9,424 bases of DNA, from assembly GCA_003643935.1 (NCBI GenBank), contig QMLJ01000024.1, positions 1 through 9,424 of the forward strand, written 5' to 3'. The notes beneath the pieces were generated by a model, which saw nothing but the letters and a program-made list of their open reading frames with translations, had not been told where the DNA came from and searched no databases. Position 1 is the stretch's first letter. Every line of letters starts with the position of its first letter. Below are positions 1 through 6,667 of this stretch, one piece after another. Made by a program: the position numbers and the translations under genes. The stretch is from Deltaproteobacteria bacterium (GTDB taxonomy: Bacteria; Desulfobacterota; Desulfomonilia; UBA1062).

Positions 1-1359
1 GTTCTGGCCCAGGCTATTTATCATGAAGGGGTAAAGTACCTGGCTGCCGGCATGAACCCGATGGAACTTAAGCGCGGCATAGACAGGGCAACAGAGGCTA
101 TAGTTGAAGAGCTCAAGAAGATGAGCAAGAGTGTTGAGGACAAAAAAGAGATAGAACAGGTCGGTACGATCTCTGCCAACGGTGACAAGATGGTGGGTGA
201 GATGATTGCCGATGCAATGGACAAGGTTGGAAAAGAGGGCGTAATCACAGTAGAGGAAGCCAAGGGTATGGAGACAACCCTGGAGCTGGTCGAAGGTATG
301 CAATTCGATCGCGGTTACCTTTCGCCTTACTTTGTAACAGATGCCGACAGGATGGAGACCGTGCTTGAGGATCCCTACATATTAATACATGATAAAAAGG
401 TCAGCAACATGAGGGACATAATCCCCATCCTGGAGCAGATAGCCAAGGAAGGAAGGGCATTGCTAATAATTGCCGAGGATGTTGAGGGAGAAGCCCTTGC
501 AACCCTTGTGGTAAACAAACTCAGGGGTACGCTAAAGTGTGCAGCGGTCAAGGCACCTGGATTTGGGGACAGGCGTAAGGCCATGCTCGAGGATATAGCC
601 ATACTCACCAATGGCTCTGTTATCTCTGAGGAACTCGGTAGAAAACTGGATTCAGTGACAATAACAGACCTAGGCAGGGCAAAGAAAGTGGTGATAGACA
701 AGGATAATACTACTATAATTGAAGGCGCAGGCCAGAGCAGCGATATACAGGCCAGGATTAAGCAGATAAAGGCTCAGATTGAAGAATCGACCTCGGACTA
801 CGATAGGGAGAAGCTCCAGGAAAGGCTTGCAAAGCTGGCTGGTGGAGTTGCAGTAATAAAGGTGGGCGCAGCCACAGAACCCGAGATGAAGGAAAAGAAA
901 GCCAGGGTAGAGGACGCCCTGCATGCTACACGTGCAGCAGTAGAGGAAGGATTTCTTCCTGGGGGTGGAGTTGCTCTAATCAGGAGCATTGGCAAACTTA
1001 AAGACCTTAAACTCGATGGAGATCAGGCCTTTGGAGTGAAGATAATAGAGAAGTCCCTTGAAGAACCTTTAAAGCAGATTGCGGTGAACGCCGGTCTTGA
1101 AGGTGGTATTGTTGTTGACAAGGTGAAATCTCTAAAGGGTAACCAGGGATTCAACGCAGCAACAGAAAACTACGAGGACATGATCAAGGCAGGTATTATT
1201 GACCCGACGAAAGTTACCAGATCTGCTCTCCAGAATGCTGCATCAGTAGCGGGCCTTATGCTTACCACTGAGGTGATGATAGCAGAGATACCAGAGGAAA
1301 AGAAAGAGACAGGGATGCCCGGAGGTGGTATGCCACCTGATTATGGGGCTGGCATGTAA
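1..1359 (+). CDS. groEL: Chaperonin GroEL (Hsp60), 5'-truncated by window edge
   Basis: This is the large subunit of the cytosolic GroEL-GroES folding machine, which encloses unfolded proteins in an ATP-driven double ring. The frame is open from base 1 ([20 protein letters not shown]), so the Met codon at 52 is internal. Aligning by eye with E. coli GroEL, about 93 N-terminal residues, including the DGTTT ATP-binding segment, lie outside the window; 452 residues are present. The apical substrate-binding segment GYLSPYF is intact. The ATP-hydrolysis aspartate equivalent to E. coli D398 is in [15 protein letters not shown] (codon 913-915), followed by the conserved [10 protein letters not shown]. 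The C-terminus is a short Gly/Met-rich tail ([15 protein letters not shown]), typical of bacterial GroEL. groES would be expected just upstream but is not visible. A terminator follows the stop directly, so groEL is the last gene of its transcript. Confidence 0.98.
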   Translation, partial: VLAQAIYHEGVKYLAAGMNPMELKRGIDRATEAIVEELKKMSKSVEDKKEIEQVGTISANGDKMVGEMIADAMDKVGKEGVITVEEAKGMETTLELVEGMQFDRGYLSPYFVTDADRMETVLEDPYILIHDKKVSNMRDIIPILEQIAKEGRALLIIAEDVEGEALATLVVNKLRGTLKCAAVKAPGFGDRRKAMLEDIAILTNGSVISEELGRKLDSVTITDLGRAKKVVIDKDNTTIIEGAGQSSDIQARIKQIKAQIEESTSDYDREKLQERLAKLAGGVAVIKVGAATEPEMKEKKARVEDALHATRAAVEEGFLPGGGVALIRSIGKLKDLKLDGDQAFGVKIIEKSLEEPLKQIAVNAGLEGGIVVDKVKSLKGNQGFNAATENYEDMIKAGIIDPTKVTRSALQNAASVAGLMLTTEVMIAEIPEEKKETGMPGGGMPPDYGAGM

Positions 1360-1364
1360 GAAGG

Positions 1365-1382
1365 CCAAGGAATTCTCCTTGG
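1365..1382 (+). other. Small hairpin just after groEL stop
   Basis: A 7-bp perfect inverted repeat (CCAAGGA, 1365-1371, and TCCTTGG, 1376-1382) with a 4-nt loop begins 5 nt after the groEL stop and is followed by a short A run, not a T run. It sits directly before the stronger terminator hairpin at 1384. It may stabilise the groEL 3' end or protect it from exonucleases; that role is inferred. Confidence 0.5.
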
Positions 1383-1383
1383 A

Positions 1384-1420
1384 AAAAGGGGCTGGATTAA
1401 AGCCAGCCCCTTTTGATTTT
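1384..1420 (+). terminator. Rho-independent terminator, probably bidirectional
   Basis: A 12-bp perfect stem, AAAAGGGGCTGG (1384-1395) with CCAGCCCCTTTT (1403-1414), has a 7-nt loop. On the + strand it is followed by TTTT-G-ATTTT, and on the - strand the stem is followed by a T run of five (complement of 1383-1387). It lies between the convergent groEL and TetR genes and can end transcription from both. Confidence 0.88.
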
Positions 1421-1454
1421 AGCTACATTGGATAGATCTCTTAGTATTTCTTTC

Positions 1455-2153
1455 TCAAGAAAGCTCTTCATGGAAAGGTTTTCGTAACAAGTTTCCCTGT
1501 ATCACCCTTATGATGTCTCTTATTATATCCTGTTTGTTCATATCTTTACCATGGTTGCGCCAGACAAATACGCTTCTTAATAACAGTTCATTGAGAAGTC
1601 CTGCAAGGATATAGGGGTGCACGTCTATAATAAGGTTTTCGTCCTGTGCCTTTTGTATTATGTTTATGAGTTTTGATTCAATCTCTCTGTATTCGTGTAT
1701 GTTCTTTAACATGAAGGTTGATACGGCTCTGGACTGCTTATTGTTTATTCCACTTTCGTACTCTGGTATAAATATGTTTAGTATCTCGGAATTATCTATG
1801 TATATGTCCAACAATTCCAACACAAGCGATCTCAGTTTATTGAATGTACTTGCATCTGTCTCAGATATCCTTTCGTAGGCCTCGCTCATCTTGTTTAGAA
1901 CTCCTGCAATCAGCGAAGAGAGAATATCCTCCTTGTTTTTAAAATGATTGTATACAGTACGCCTATCAAAGCCAGCCTGTTTGGCAATGTCACCCATTGT
2001 GGTTGATCTTACACCCTTGTTAAGGAACAGTGTTCTGGCGGCACTCAGTATTATCTCCCGGTTTCTAAGTATCTGTTTTGTCCTTCTAGTTTTCCTCTCC
2101 ATGGAGAGCTTAATACTAAATTGTTTAGATCTCTGCAATTCAAAATATCGCAT
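1455..2153 (-). CDS. TetR/AcrR-family transcriptional regulator
   Basis: This is a DNA-binding repressor of the TetR type. Residues about 31-78 form the N-terminal helix-turn-helix domain, with the family pattern REIILSAARTLFLNKG, then TTMGDIAKQAGFDRRTVYNHF and KNKEDIL. The rest (about 80-232) is a helical ligand and dimer domain that is poorly conserved in this family, so the inducer cannot be read. Length is 232 residues from the first ATG; an internal ATG at 2102-2100 (MERKTRRTK) would give 215 residues and a more usual leader before the helix-turn-helix. Neither start has a good ribosome site, so the start is uncertain. The gene is divergent from the FAD oxidoreductase at 2345, and repressors arranged this way commonly control themselves and the divergent neighbour. 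It looks more AT-rich than groEL and the aromatic operon. Confidence 0.9.
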   Translation of the reverse strand: MRYFELQRSKQFSIKLSMERKTRRTKQILRNREIILSAARTLFLNKGVRSTTMGDIAKQAGFDRRTVYNHFKNKEDILSSLIAGVLNKMSEAYERISETDASTFNKLRSLVLELLDIYIDNSEILNIFIPEYESGINNKQSRAVSTFMLKNIHEYREIESKLINIIQKAQDENLIIDVHPYILAGLLNELLLRSVFVWRNHGKDMNKQDIIRDIIRVIQGNLLRKPFHEELS

Positions 2154-2187
2154 CAGATTCCCGTGTTACATAATTTTATAATACCAG

Positions 2188-2216
2188 TTGATAAGATTGG
2201 CCCTTTGAGCTAACAA
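2188..2216 (-). promoter_or_regulatory. Candidate promoter for the TetR gene
   Basis: On the - strand TTGTTA (complement of 2211-2216) is followed after 17 nt by TATCAA (complement of 2188-2193), each matching 4 of 6 bases of the sigma-70 consensus. It lies about 35 bp before the first ATG. The match is weak and other AT-rich boxes nearby (complement of about 2171-2182) could serve. Confidence 0.22.
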
Positions 2217-2223
2217 TATAAAA

Positions 2224-2284
2224 GGGTATGAGTATTTTAAGAATAGTTATTCTAAAGATATGTCTTTTAGTGGTAGGGTATGAG
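2224..2284. repeat. 9-bp direct repeat GGGTATGAG, 52 bp apart
   Basis: GGGTATGAG occurs at 2224-2232 and 2276-2284. The 52-bp spacing is close to five helical turns, which would put both copies on the same DNA face. The repeat flanks the palindrome at 2237-2256 and could be a second class of protein site, or chance. Confidence 0.4.
2237..2256. promoter_or_regulatory. Palindrome, candidate TetR operator
   Basis: AGAATA-GT-TATTCT (2240-2253) is a perfect 6+6 palindrome with a 2-nt centre. It extends to 9 of 10 paired positions over 2237-2256 if one mismatched pair is allowed. It lies near the middle of the divergent intergenic region, the place and size expected for an operator bound by a TetR dimer. 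Binding by the neighbouring regulator is inferred. Confidence 0.4.
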
Positions 2285-2290
2285 ACATTC

Positions 2291-2318
2291 TTGAAAGGTA
2301 AAATGTAAGATCTTTACT
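2291..2318 (+). promoter_or_regulatory. Candidate promoter for the FAD oxidoreductase
   Basis: TTGAAA (2291-2296, 5 of 6 against TTGACA) and TTTACT (2313-2318, 4 of 6 against TATAAT) are separated by 16 nt. Transcription from here would start about 20 nt before the start codon. An ACATT/AATGT inverted repeat (2285-2289 and 2302-2306) flanks the -35 box. Confidence 0.35.
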
Positions 2319-2333
2319 AAACACACACCAGAC

Positions 2334-2340
2334 AGGAGGT
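2334..2340 (+). promoter_or_regulatory. Strong Shine-Dalgarno site AGGAGGT
   Basis: A full AGGAGGT lies 4 nt before the ATG at 2345 and fixes that start. It is one of the best ribosome sites in the window and suggests the gene is, or recently was, translated efficiently. Confidence 0.85.
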
Positions 2341-2344
2341 TTAC

Positions 2345-3481
2345 ATGGAGAGACTGGTAGTTGCGGGTGGAGTGGCTGCAGGCTTATCAGCTGCAAGCGC
2401 CGCTAAGAGACTTAAGAAGAATGATATTGAGGTAGAGGTGTTCGAAAAAAGTGGCTACATATCTTATGGGGCTTGTTCTGAACCATACTTTGTATCAGGG
2501 ATGCTAACAACCCCCGATGACCTGATAGAGATAACACCCGAGGAGTTCGAGAGAAAGAGGTCAATCCGTATCTATAGACAACACGAAGTAGTGGACATTG
2601 ACTATGAGAGAGGCTTCGTGGATGTCCTGGATATAGGCAAGGGGAAGACATCGAGGCATGATTTCGATTACCTTATGATAGCAACCGGGGCAAAGGGTAA
2701 AGGCCTGGGCGTGCCTGGAGAGGACCTAGATGGCGTTAATACACTCAGGACTGTAGAAGATGCGATTCGCATACAGCAGAGTGCCTTGAGTGGCAATGAT
2801 GTAGTCATATGTGGTGGAGGTTACATAGGGCTGGAGATGGCCGAGGCATTCGTGGAACTGGGTAAGAATGTCACCATATTGAAAAAGACATCCCAGATGT
2901 TGCTTAACTTTGACCCGGAAATGTCCAAGATAGTGGAAGAAGAGGTCAGATCAAAGGGGGTTGTCATAGAAACAGGTGTAGATGTATTATCGTTTGAAGG
3001 TGATACCAGAGTAAACAAGGTTATAACCAACAAGGGTGAATTCAAGGCAGATACTGTTCTTATTGCAAAAGGTGCAAAACCAAATGTGGACCTGGCTGAG
3101 AAGATAGGTGTTGAGCTTGGTGAGACAGGAGCTATTGCCGTGGATAAGCATCAGCGTACGAACCTTGAGAGGGTATACTCAGGCGGTGATTGTGCCGAGG
3201 CATATCACATGGTGCTTGGCAAGCCGGCTTACATACCACTAGGTACAACCGCGAACAAGGCAGGTAGGGTTGCTGGTGAAAACATAGGGGGTCTAAACAC
3301 GGAATTTAAGGGTATAGTGGGAACTGCTGTATCAAAGATATTCGACCTGGAGGTTGCTAGAACAGGTCTCAGTCTTAAAGAGGCAAAAAATGCAGGTTTC
3401 GATGCATATGCAACTAACATACGCCACAGGTCACGCTCCAAGCACTATGTAGGGGGTTGCCCATTACCGTTCAGTTCATAA
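2345..3481 (+). CDS. FAD-dependent CoA-disulfide reductase/NADH oxidase-like enzyme, frameshifted; N-terminal 371 residues
   Basis: This is a pyridine nucleotide-disulfide oxidoreductase of the CoA-disulfide reductase, NADH oxidase and NAD(P)H sulfur reductase group: cytosolic flavoenzymes passing electrons from NAD(P)H through FAD to a disulfide, sulfur or oxygen. Visible in order are the FAD dinucleotide fold (GGVAAGLSAAS, residues 8-18), a single redox cysteine C44 in YISYGACSEPYFVSG, the ATGAKGK segment, the NAD(P)H fold GGGYIGLEMAE (157-167), the second FAD contact YSGGDCAEA (D282), and the start of the dimerisation domain to about residue 371. The frame then runs into 7 unrelated residues and a stop. 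The true C-terminus continues in another frame from 3457 (next entry). Many relatives have CG(L/I/M)PY after the active cysteine; here it is CSEPY. The exact substrate cannot be assigned. Control by the divergent TetR gene is likely. Confidence 0.9.
   Translation: MERLVVAGGVAAGLSAASAAKRLKKNDIEVEVFEKSGYISYGACSEPYFVSGMLTTPDDLIEITPEEFERKRSIRIYRQHEVVDIDYERGFVDVLDIGKGKTSRHDFDYLMIATGAKGKGLGVPGEDLDGVNTLRTVEDAIRIQQSALSGNDVVICGGGYIGLEMAEAFVELGKNVTILKKTSQMLLNFDPEMSKIVEEEVRSKGVVIETGVDVLSFEGDTRVNKVITNKGEFKADTVLIAKGAKPNVDLAEKIGVELGETGAIAVDKHQRTNLERVYSGGDCAEAYHMVLGKPAYIPLGTTANKAGRVAGENIGGLNTEFKGIVGTAVSKIFDLEVARTGLSLKEAKNAGFDAYATNIRHRSRSKHYVGGCPLPFSS
3452..3456 (+). other. Frameshift site at a run of five G
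   Basis: The upstream frame reads V-G-G-C-P-L-P and stops at 3479-3481, while the downstream frame reads L-P-I-T-V-Q-F-I-T-E. Adding one G to the GGGGG run would give V-G-G-L-P-I-T-V-Q-F, the continuous family sequence. A homopolymer length error in the assembly, a real 1-nt deletion, or a ribosomal -1 slip would each fit. Confidence 0.85.
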
Positions 3482-3687
3482 CAGAGGCGGGTTCAAAGAG
3501 GCTTCTAGGGGCGCAGATGATAGGCAAAGAAGGCGCAGCCCTGAGGATAAATGTACTTGCCGCTGCACTATACTCCGGTATGACGGTTGAGGATGTATAC
3601 AGGCTTGACCTCGGATATGCACCACCATTTGCCCCTGCATGGGACCCGATACTCATTGCTGCAAACAGGGCTAGAAAGGGTGCATGA
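3457..3687 (+). pseudogene. C-terminal 76 residues of the frameshifted FAD oxidoreductase
   Basis: This frame holds the rest of the interface domain of the enzyme that starts at 2345. Family landmarks are KRLLGAQMIGKEGAALRIN, then AAALYSGMTVEDVYRLDLGYAPPFAPAWDP and ILIAANRA. The APPF-P-WDPI pattern near the C-terminus is characteristic of CoA-disulfide reductases and NADH oxidases, where this domain completes the partner subunit's active site. The TTG at 3457 is not a credible start: it lacks a proper ribosome site and would give an isolated dimerisation tail. Joined to the upstream part the enzyme would be 447 residues, the usual size for a member without a rhodanese extension. Coding quality after the shift shows no decay, which argues for a very recent event or a sequencing error. 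It ends 5 bp from the convergent membrane-protein gene. Confidence 0.88.
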
Positions 3688-3692
3688 ACCTA

Positions 3693-4349
3693 TTAGGCTC
3701 CTTTCTCCATTAAAGATTTGTTGTAAAGGTAAGTAATCCGGATCCAGGAGAGTGACCACACCAGCAAGAATAGTATTAGTACAGATAGTATGGTAGCACA
3801 TACCATTAACATGAACCTGTACCTATAGTAGCCTGAAAGCCTGAGCAGGTTATCTTCACTTGATACAATGCCTATAACAAGGCCTTTACCACTCCCCCTG
3901 ACCTCTGACCATGTGGCAAGAAATCCTGAATTTTTATCCTGGCCAATCCATGCCTCGCCGTTTTTCTCTTCATGGGTTTTCTTCAATATAATGTCCAATA
4001 TATCCTGCGTCAGTTCGCTTGCCTTGGGGCTCGGATGTCTAGTTGCTACCGGCGTCGTTAACACAAAAGATCGGCCACTTATTACAAAAAGGCTGAAATG
4101 ATCCCCGAATGGCCAGGATTTTCTCAATGACTCCAACACTATTTCTTCGCAATTATGCTTGAGTCCAGTACCCAGGTAGTCTTTCGCAAGGTTAAGAACC
4201 CTTGACTGCAGCTGTACAATGCCACTAAGGTAGTCTTTCTTTGATTTAGAAATAATGATGCCAGTGGATATCCATACAATAATAAGAGTTATAATAATAC
4301 TAACCTCTATTCTTGATATCTTCTTTGATATATTAATATCTCCTGCCAT
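3693..4349 (-). CDS. Two-helix membrane protein with extracytoplasmic Cache-like region
   Basis: I do not recognise this 218-residue protein as a named family. A short basic N-terminus (INISKKISRIE) precedes a first hydrophobic helix at about 16-34. Some 145 polar residues follow, probably outside the membrane, then a second strong hydrophobic helix at about 179-203 and a 15-residue cytoplasmic tail. The outer part starts with an amphipathic helix (about 37-60). It ends with strands around GEAWIGQ, FLATWSEVRGSGKG and LVIGIVSSEDNLL, resembling the C-terminal half of single Cache domains in chemoreceptors and histidine kinases. No HAMP, kinase, methyl-accepting or GGDEF domain follows, so any signal must go through a partner. 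The ATG at 4349 has only a weak purine-rich ribosome site (AGAGAA). The gene stands alone, convergent with the FAD oxidoreductase. Function unknown; the Cache resemblance is by eye. Confidence 0.75.
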   Translation of the reverse strand: MAGDINISKKISRIEVSIIITLIIVWISTGIIISKSKKDYLSGIVQLQSRVLNLAKDYLGTGLKHNCEEIVLESLRKSWPFGDHFSLFVISGRSFVLTTPVATRHPSPKASELTQDILDIILKKTHEEKNGEAWIGQDKNSGFLATWSEVRGSGKGLVIGIVSSEDNLLRLSGYYRYRFMLMVCATILSVLILFLLVWSLSWIRITYLYNKSLMEKGA

Positions 4350-4548
4350 TGTGTTTATTCTCTTACTATAGTATATGACAATTGATCAAGATGGATTAAG
4401 TTCACATGTTATTGCAAAATAGACACACTTAAATGTCTTCAAGAGAGACCTCTTGCTGTGTAACTAGCTGAATTTTAATGTATTTGTCGCATAGATGGGG
4501 CTTGGCACAGACCTTGCTTCCCTAAGTCAAATAAAACGAGGTGTAGAG
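4350..4548. other. Intergenic spacer between two divergent genes
   Basis: This AT-rich stretch must hold the promoters of the membrane protein (-) and the 74-residue protein (+). I see an 8-bp palindrome TTGATCAA (4382-4389), a 6-bp hairpin CAAGAG/CTCTTG (4440-4445 with 4450-4455, 4-nt loop), and TATACT boxes on the - strand near 4365, but no convincing paired -35/-10 elements. Confidence 0.5.
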
Positions 4549-4773
4549 ATGGGAAGAAAGGGAACATTGAATATGATCATGAATAATATGAAGCCTAAGA
4601 AGGCTACGAAAGTATTGGCGAAAACAATGTACAAGGAATTGAAGAACAACGGTTTTAACAACAAGGATATTGTGGAATTCTCCAAGGAGTTGTTGGACTA
4701 TCTTGCACAGGATATCAAGAAGAGACAGACAGAAAGGGATAAGCAAAAGGAAGCCAATCTTTTAATCGGTTAA
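4549..4773 (+). CDS. Small basic helical protein of unknown function (74 aa)
   Basis: I do not recognise this protein. The start chosen is the ATG at 4549, preceded by GAGGTG (4538-4543) with a 5-nt spacer; the ATG at 4495 in the same frame has no ribosome site and adds 18 residues that look non-coding. The product is rich in Lys and Asn and probably all helical. A Met/Asn/Lys-rich stretch (MIMNNMKPKKATKVLAKT) is followed by an amphipathic segment (YKELKNNGFNNKDIVEFSKE), the helix LLDYLAQDIKKR and a charged tail. There is no signal peptide, membrane helix, cysteine or metal motif. The gene has its own spacer in front, and its last 12 bp overlap the convergent end of cmk (stop codons at 4771-4773 and 4762-4764). 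The high positive charge would allow nucleic acid or ribosome contact, but that is a guess. Confidence 0.72.
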   Translation: MGRKGTLNMIMNNMKPKKATKVLAKTMYKELKNNGFNNKDIVEFSKELLDYLAQDIKKRQTERDKQKEANLLIG

Positions 4774-5424
4774 CCTCATTTTTATAACCTTAAGTAGCTT
4801 GGATACCACCTGCTCAAGAGTAAGGTGTGTTGTATCTACAACAACAGCACCCGTGGGTACCACAAGAGGAGACACGTCCCTTGTCTTATCCCTAGAATCC
4901 CTTCTACGGATATCTGCTAAAACCTCGTTAAAATCTACATTGTACCCCTTTGCAAGAAGTTCAGTGTGCCTTCTTCTTGCCCTTTCGGTCTCAGTTGCAT
5001 CAAGAAAGACTTTAACATCTGCATCAGGAAATACAACAGATCCCGTATCTCTGCCCTCTGCAACTACTGAGGAGAGCAGGGCTATTGACCTTTGTATCTT
5101 GATAAGTTCTTCCCTTACACGCGGGAAGGTTGCTATTCTTGATGCAAGCTCACCAATATGTGAGGATCTTATTTCTTCTGATACATCTTTACCGTCAACA
5201 AAGGTCTTGCCCTCGCTAATGCTTATATTGGAAGCAGATACTATCCTGACACAGTCTTTTTCCTGTTCTGGGTCTACACCGGATGAGTATATCTTTAGCG
5301 CCGATGCCCTATATAGTGCACCGGTATCCAGGTAGACAAACCCTAGCCTTGTTGCGATCTCTTTGGCAACAGTAGATTTCCCGGTGCCGGCAGGGCCGTC
5401 TATAGTAATTATCCTGTTAGTCAC
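4762..5424 (-). CDS. cmk: Cytidylate kinase (CMP/dCMP kinase)
   Basis: Cmk phosphorylates CMP and dCMP to the diphosphates using ATP, recycling cytidine nucleotides from RNA and lipid turnover. The 220-residue length is normal. Seen in order: the P-loop GPAGTGKST (residues 10-18), the nucleotide-binding DTGALYRA, the signature EGRDTGSVVFPDADVKVFLDA region in the centre, and the lid segment RRRDSRDKTRDVSPL carrying the catalytic arginines. The start is GTG at 5424-5422, overlapping the aroA stop by 8 bp, so it is probably translated by coupling to aroA; the only purine-rich element ahead is GGAAG, about 7 nt upstream. It is the last gene of the aromatic operon, a position also seen in several other bacteria with aroA-cmk pairs. 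No terminator hairpin follows; the end overlaps the convergent small gene. Confidence 0.97.
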   Translation of the reverse strand: MTNRIITIDGPAGTGKSTVAKEIATRLGFVYLDTGALYRASALKIYSSGVDPEQEKDCVRIVSASNISISEGKTFVDGKDVSEEIRSSHIGELASRIATFPRVREELIKIQRSIALLSSVVAEGRDTGSVVFPDADVKVFLDATETERARRRHTELLAKGYNVDFNEVLADIRRRDSRDKTRDVSPLVVPTGAVVVDTTHLTLEQVVSKLLKVIKMRLTD

Positions 5425-6667
5425 TGAGAGCTTCCATGGCCTTAAAAAAACCAGGGTAAGAGACGTCCACGCACTCCATGTCGTCGAGGTTTATATCAAT
5501 ATCCGCTACCTTGCTAAGAATATAGAAGGCCATAGCTATCCTGTGATCCCCGAATGTCTTGACATTACCGGAATGCAATCTCATCGGTCCCTTTATTATC
5601 ATGCCTTCTTCCATGGCATCCACATTGCCACCTAGGGCCTTAAGACCCTCTACAACGGCAGCAATTCTATCGGTCTCCTTCACCCTGAGCTCTCCTGCAT
5701 CCCTTATTATGGTTTCTCCATCTGCAAATGCTGCTGCCACAGATAATATGGGTATCTCGTCTATTATCCCGGGGATCTCCACGCCCTCCATTACCGTTGC
5801 CCTTAGCCTGTGACCTTTGACAACCATGTCTCCTATCTTTTCTCCGGATGAATACCTTGTGTTAACCATCTTTATGTCAGCGCCCATTCTTTTAAGCACA
5901 TCTATGAACCCTATCCTCGTAGGATTAATGCATATGTCCCTTATTATCAGTTCCGAGCCATCCGTCGCTGCCGCCCATACGGCAGGGAATGCGGAAGATG
6001 ACGGATCAGACGGTATATGTATCTCCCTCCCACTAAGCCTCTGTTGGCCCTTAAGCACAACTCTATTCCCATCTATCTTTAAAGATGCGCCTAGATATGT
6101 TAACATTCTTTCAGTGTGGTCACGGCTTTTTGCCGGCTCAATAACCTCGGTTATCCCCTCTGCAGCCAAGCCTGCAAGTAATATAGCAGATTTTACCTGT
6201 GCAGATGCTACCTTTGTACTGTAGGATACTCCTTTTAGCCTGTTTCCCTTTACCGCTAGTGGAAGGAACCTGCCACCCCTTGCCATGATAGATGCCCCCA
6301 TCAGTGTCAATGGCTCGATAATCCTTGCCATTGGGCGTTTCTTAAGAGAGCTGTCCCCTGTTATTATGCTTACGCCTTCAATAGAGGCCAAGACCCCGGT
6401 AATCAGCCTTGCAGTGGTGCCTGAGTTGCCTGCATCTATTACATCATCCGGTTCCCTTGTCCGTCCGCCATGGACCTTCCATATCTCCTCGTTATTAGTA
6501 TCCACATCTATTCCCAAGCTTTGGATTGCGTTTACAGTACTGAGTATGTCCTTTGATCTAAGTGGCCTTATTATGAGAGTTTCCCCATGAGCCAACGAAC
6601 CTATTATTAATGACCTGTGGGTTATGGATTTGTCGCCGGGCGGTCTTATATCCCCCTTAATCCTCAT
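5417..6667 (-). CDS. aroA: 3-phosphoshikimate 1-carboxyvinyltransferase (EPSP synthase)
   Basis: AroA joins shikimate 3-phosphate and phosphoenolpyruvate to make EPSP, the sixth step of the shikimate pathway. The 416-residue product shows the N-terminal PPGDKSITHRSLIIGSLAHG with the active lysine K13 and R18, RPLRSKDILSTV, the PEP-binding segment DAGNSGTTARLITG, SSLKKRPM, ASAQVKSAILLAG, RVKETDRIAAVVEGL and the C-terminal GDHRIAMAF. PGDKS-(I/V)-(S/T)-HR and GNSGTT-RL resemble the Bacillus/Gram-positive style (class II-like) rather than the E. coli style. The glycine in GNSGT, replaced by alanine in the CP4 enzyme, is kept. I chose the ATG at 6667-6665 because AGGAG lies 8 nt ahead; a TTG one codon earlier is possible. 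The start overlaps the tyrA stop by 11 bp. Confidence 0.97.
   Translation of the reverse strand: MRIKGDIRPPGDKSITHRSLIIGSLAHGETLIIRPLRSKDILSTVNAIQSLGIDVDTNNEEIWKVHGGRTREPDDVIDAGNSGTTARLITGVLASIEGVSIITGDSSLKKRPMARIIEPLTLMGASIMARGGRFLPLAVKGNRLKGVSYSTKVASAQVKSAILLAGLAAEGITEVIEPAKSRDHTERMLTYLGASLKIDGNRVVLKGQQRLSGREIHIPSDPSSSAFPAVWAAATDGSELIIRDICINPTRIGFIDVLKRMGADIKMVNTRYSSGEKIGDMVVKGHRLRATVMEGVEIPGIIDEIPILSVAAAFADGETIIRDAGELRVKETDRIAAVVEGLKALGGNVDAMEEGMIIKGPMRLHSGNVKTFGDHRIAMAFYILSKVADIDINLDDMECVDVSYPGFFKAMEALSD

Noticed and set aside
3457..3687. Independent small gene starting at TTG 3457
   Set aside because: It encodes only the dimerisation tail of the upstream flavoenzyme and has no ribosome site of its own.
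4495..4548. Upstream ATG for the 74-residue protein
   Set aside because: No ribosome site precedes it, while GAGGTG is ideally placed before the ATG at 4549.
4799..5335. 178-residue open frame on the + strand
   Set aside because: It lies wholly antisense to cmk, is rich in Ser/Thr/Leu as expected for an antisense shadow, and has no recognisable domain.
5817..6224. 135-residue open frame on the + strand
   Set aside because: Antisense to aroA, whose motifs cover this stretch; the composition is that of a shadow frame.
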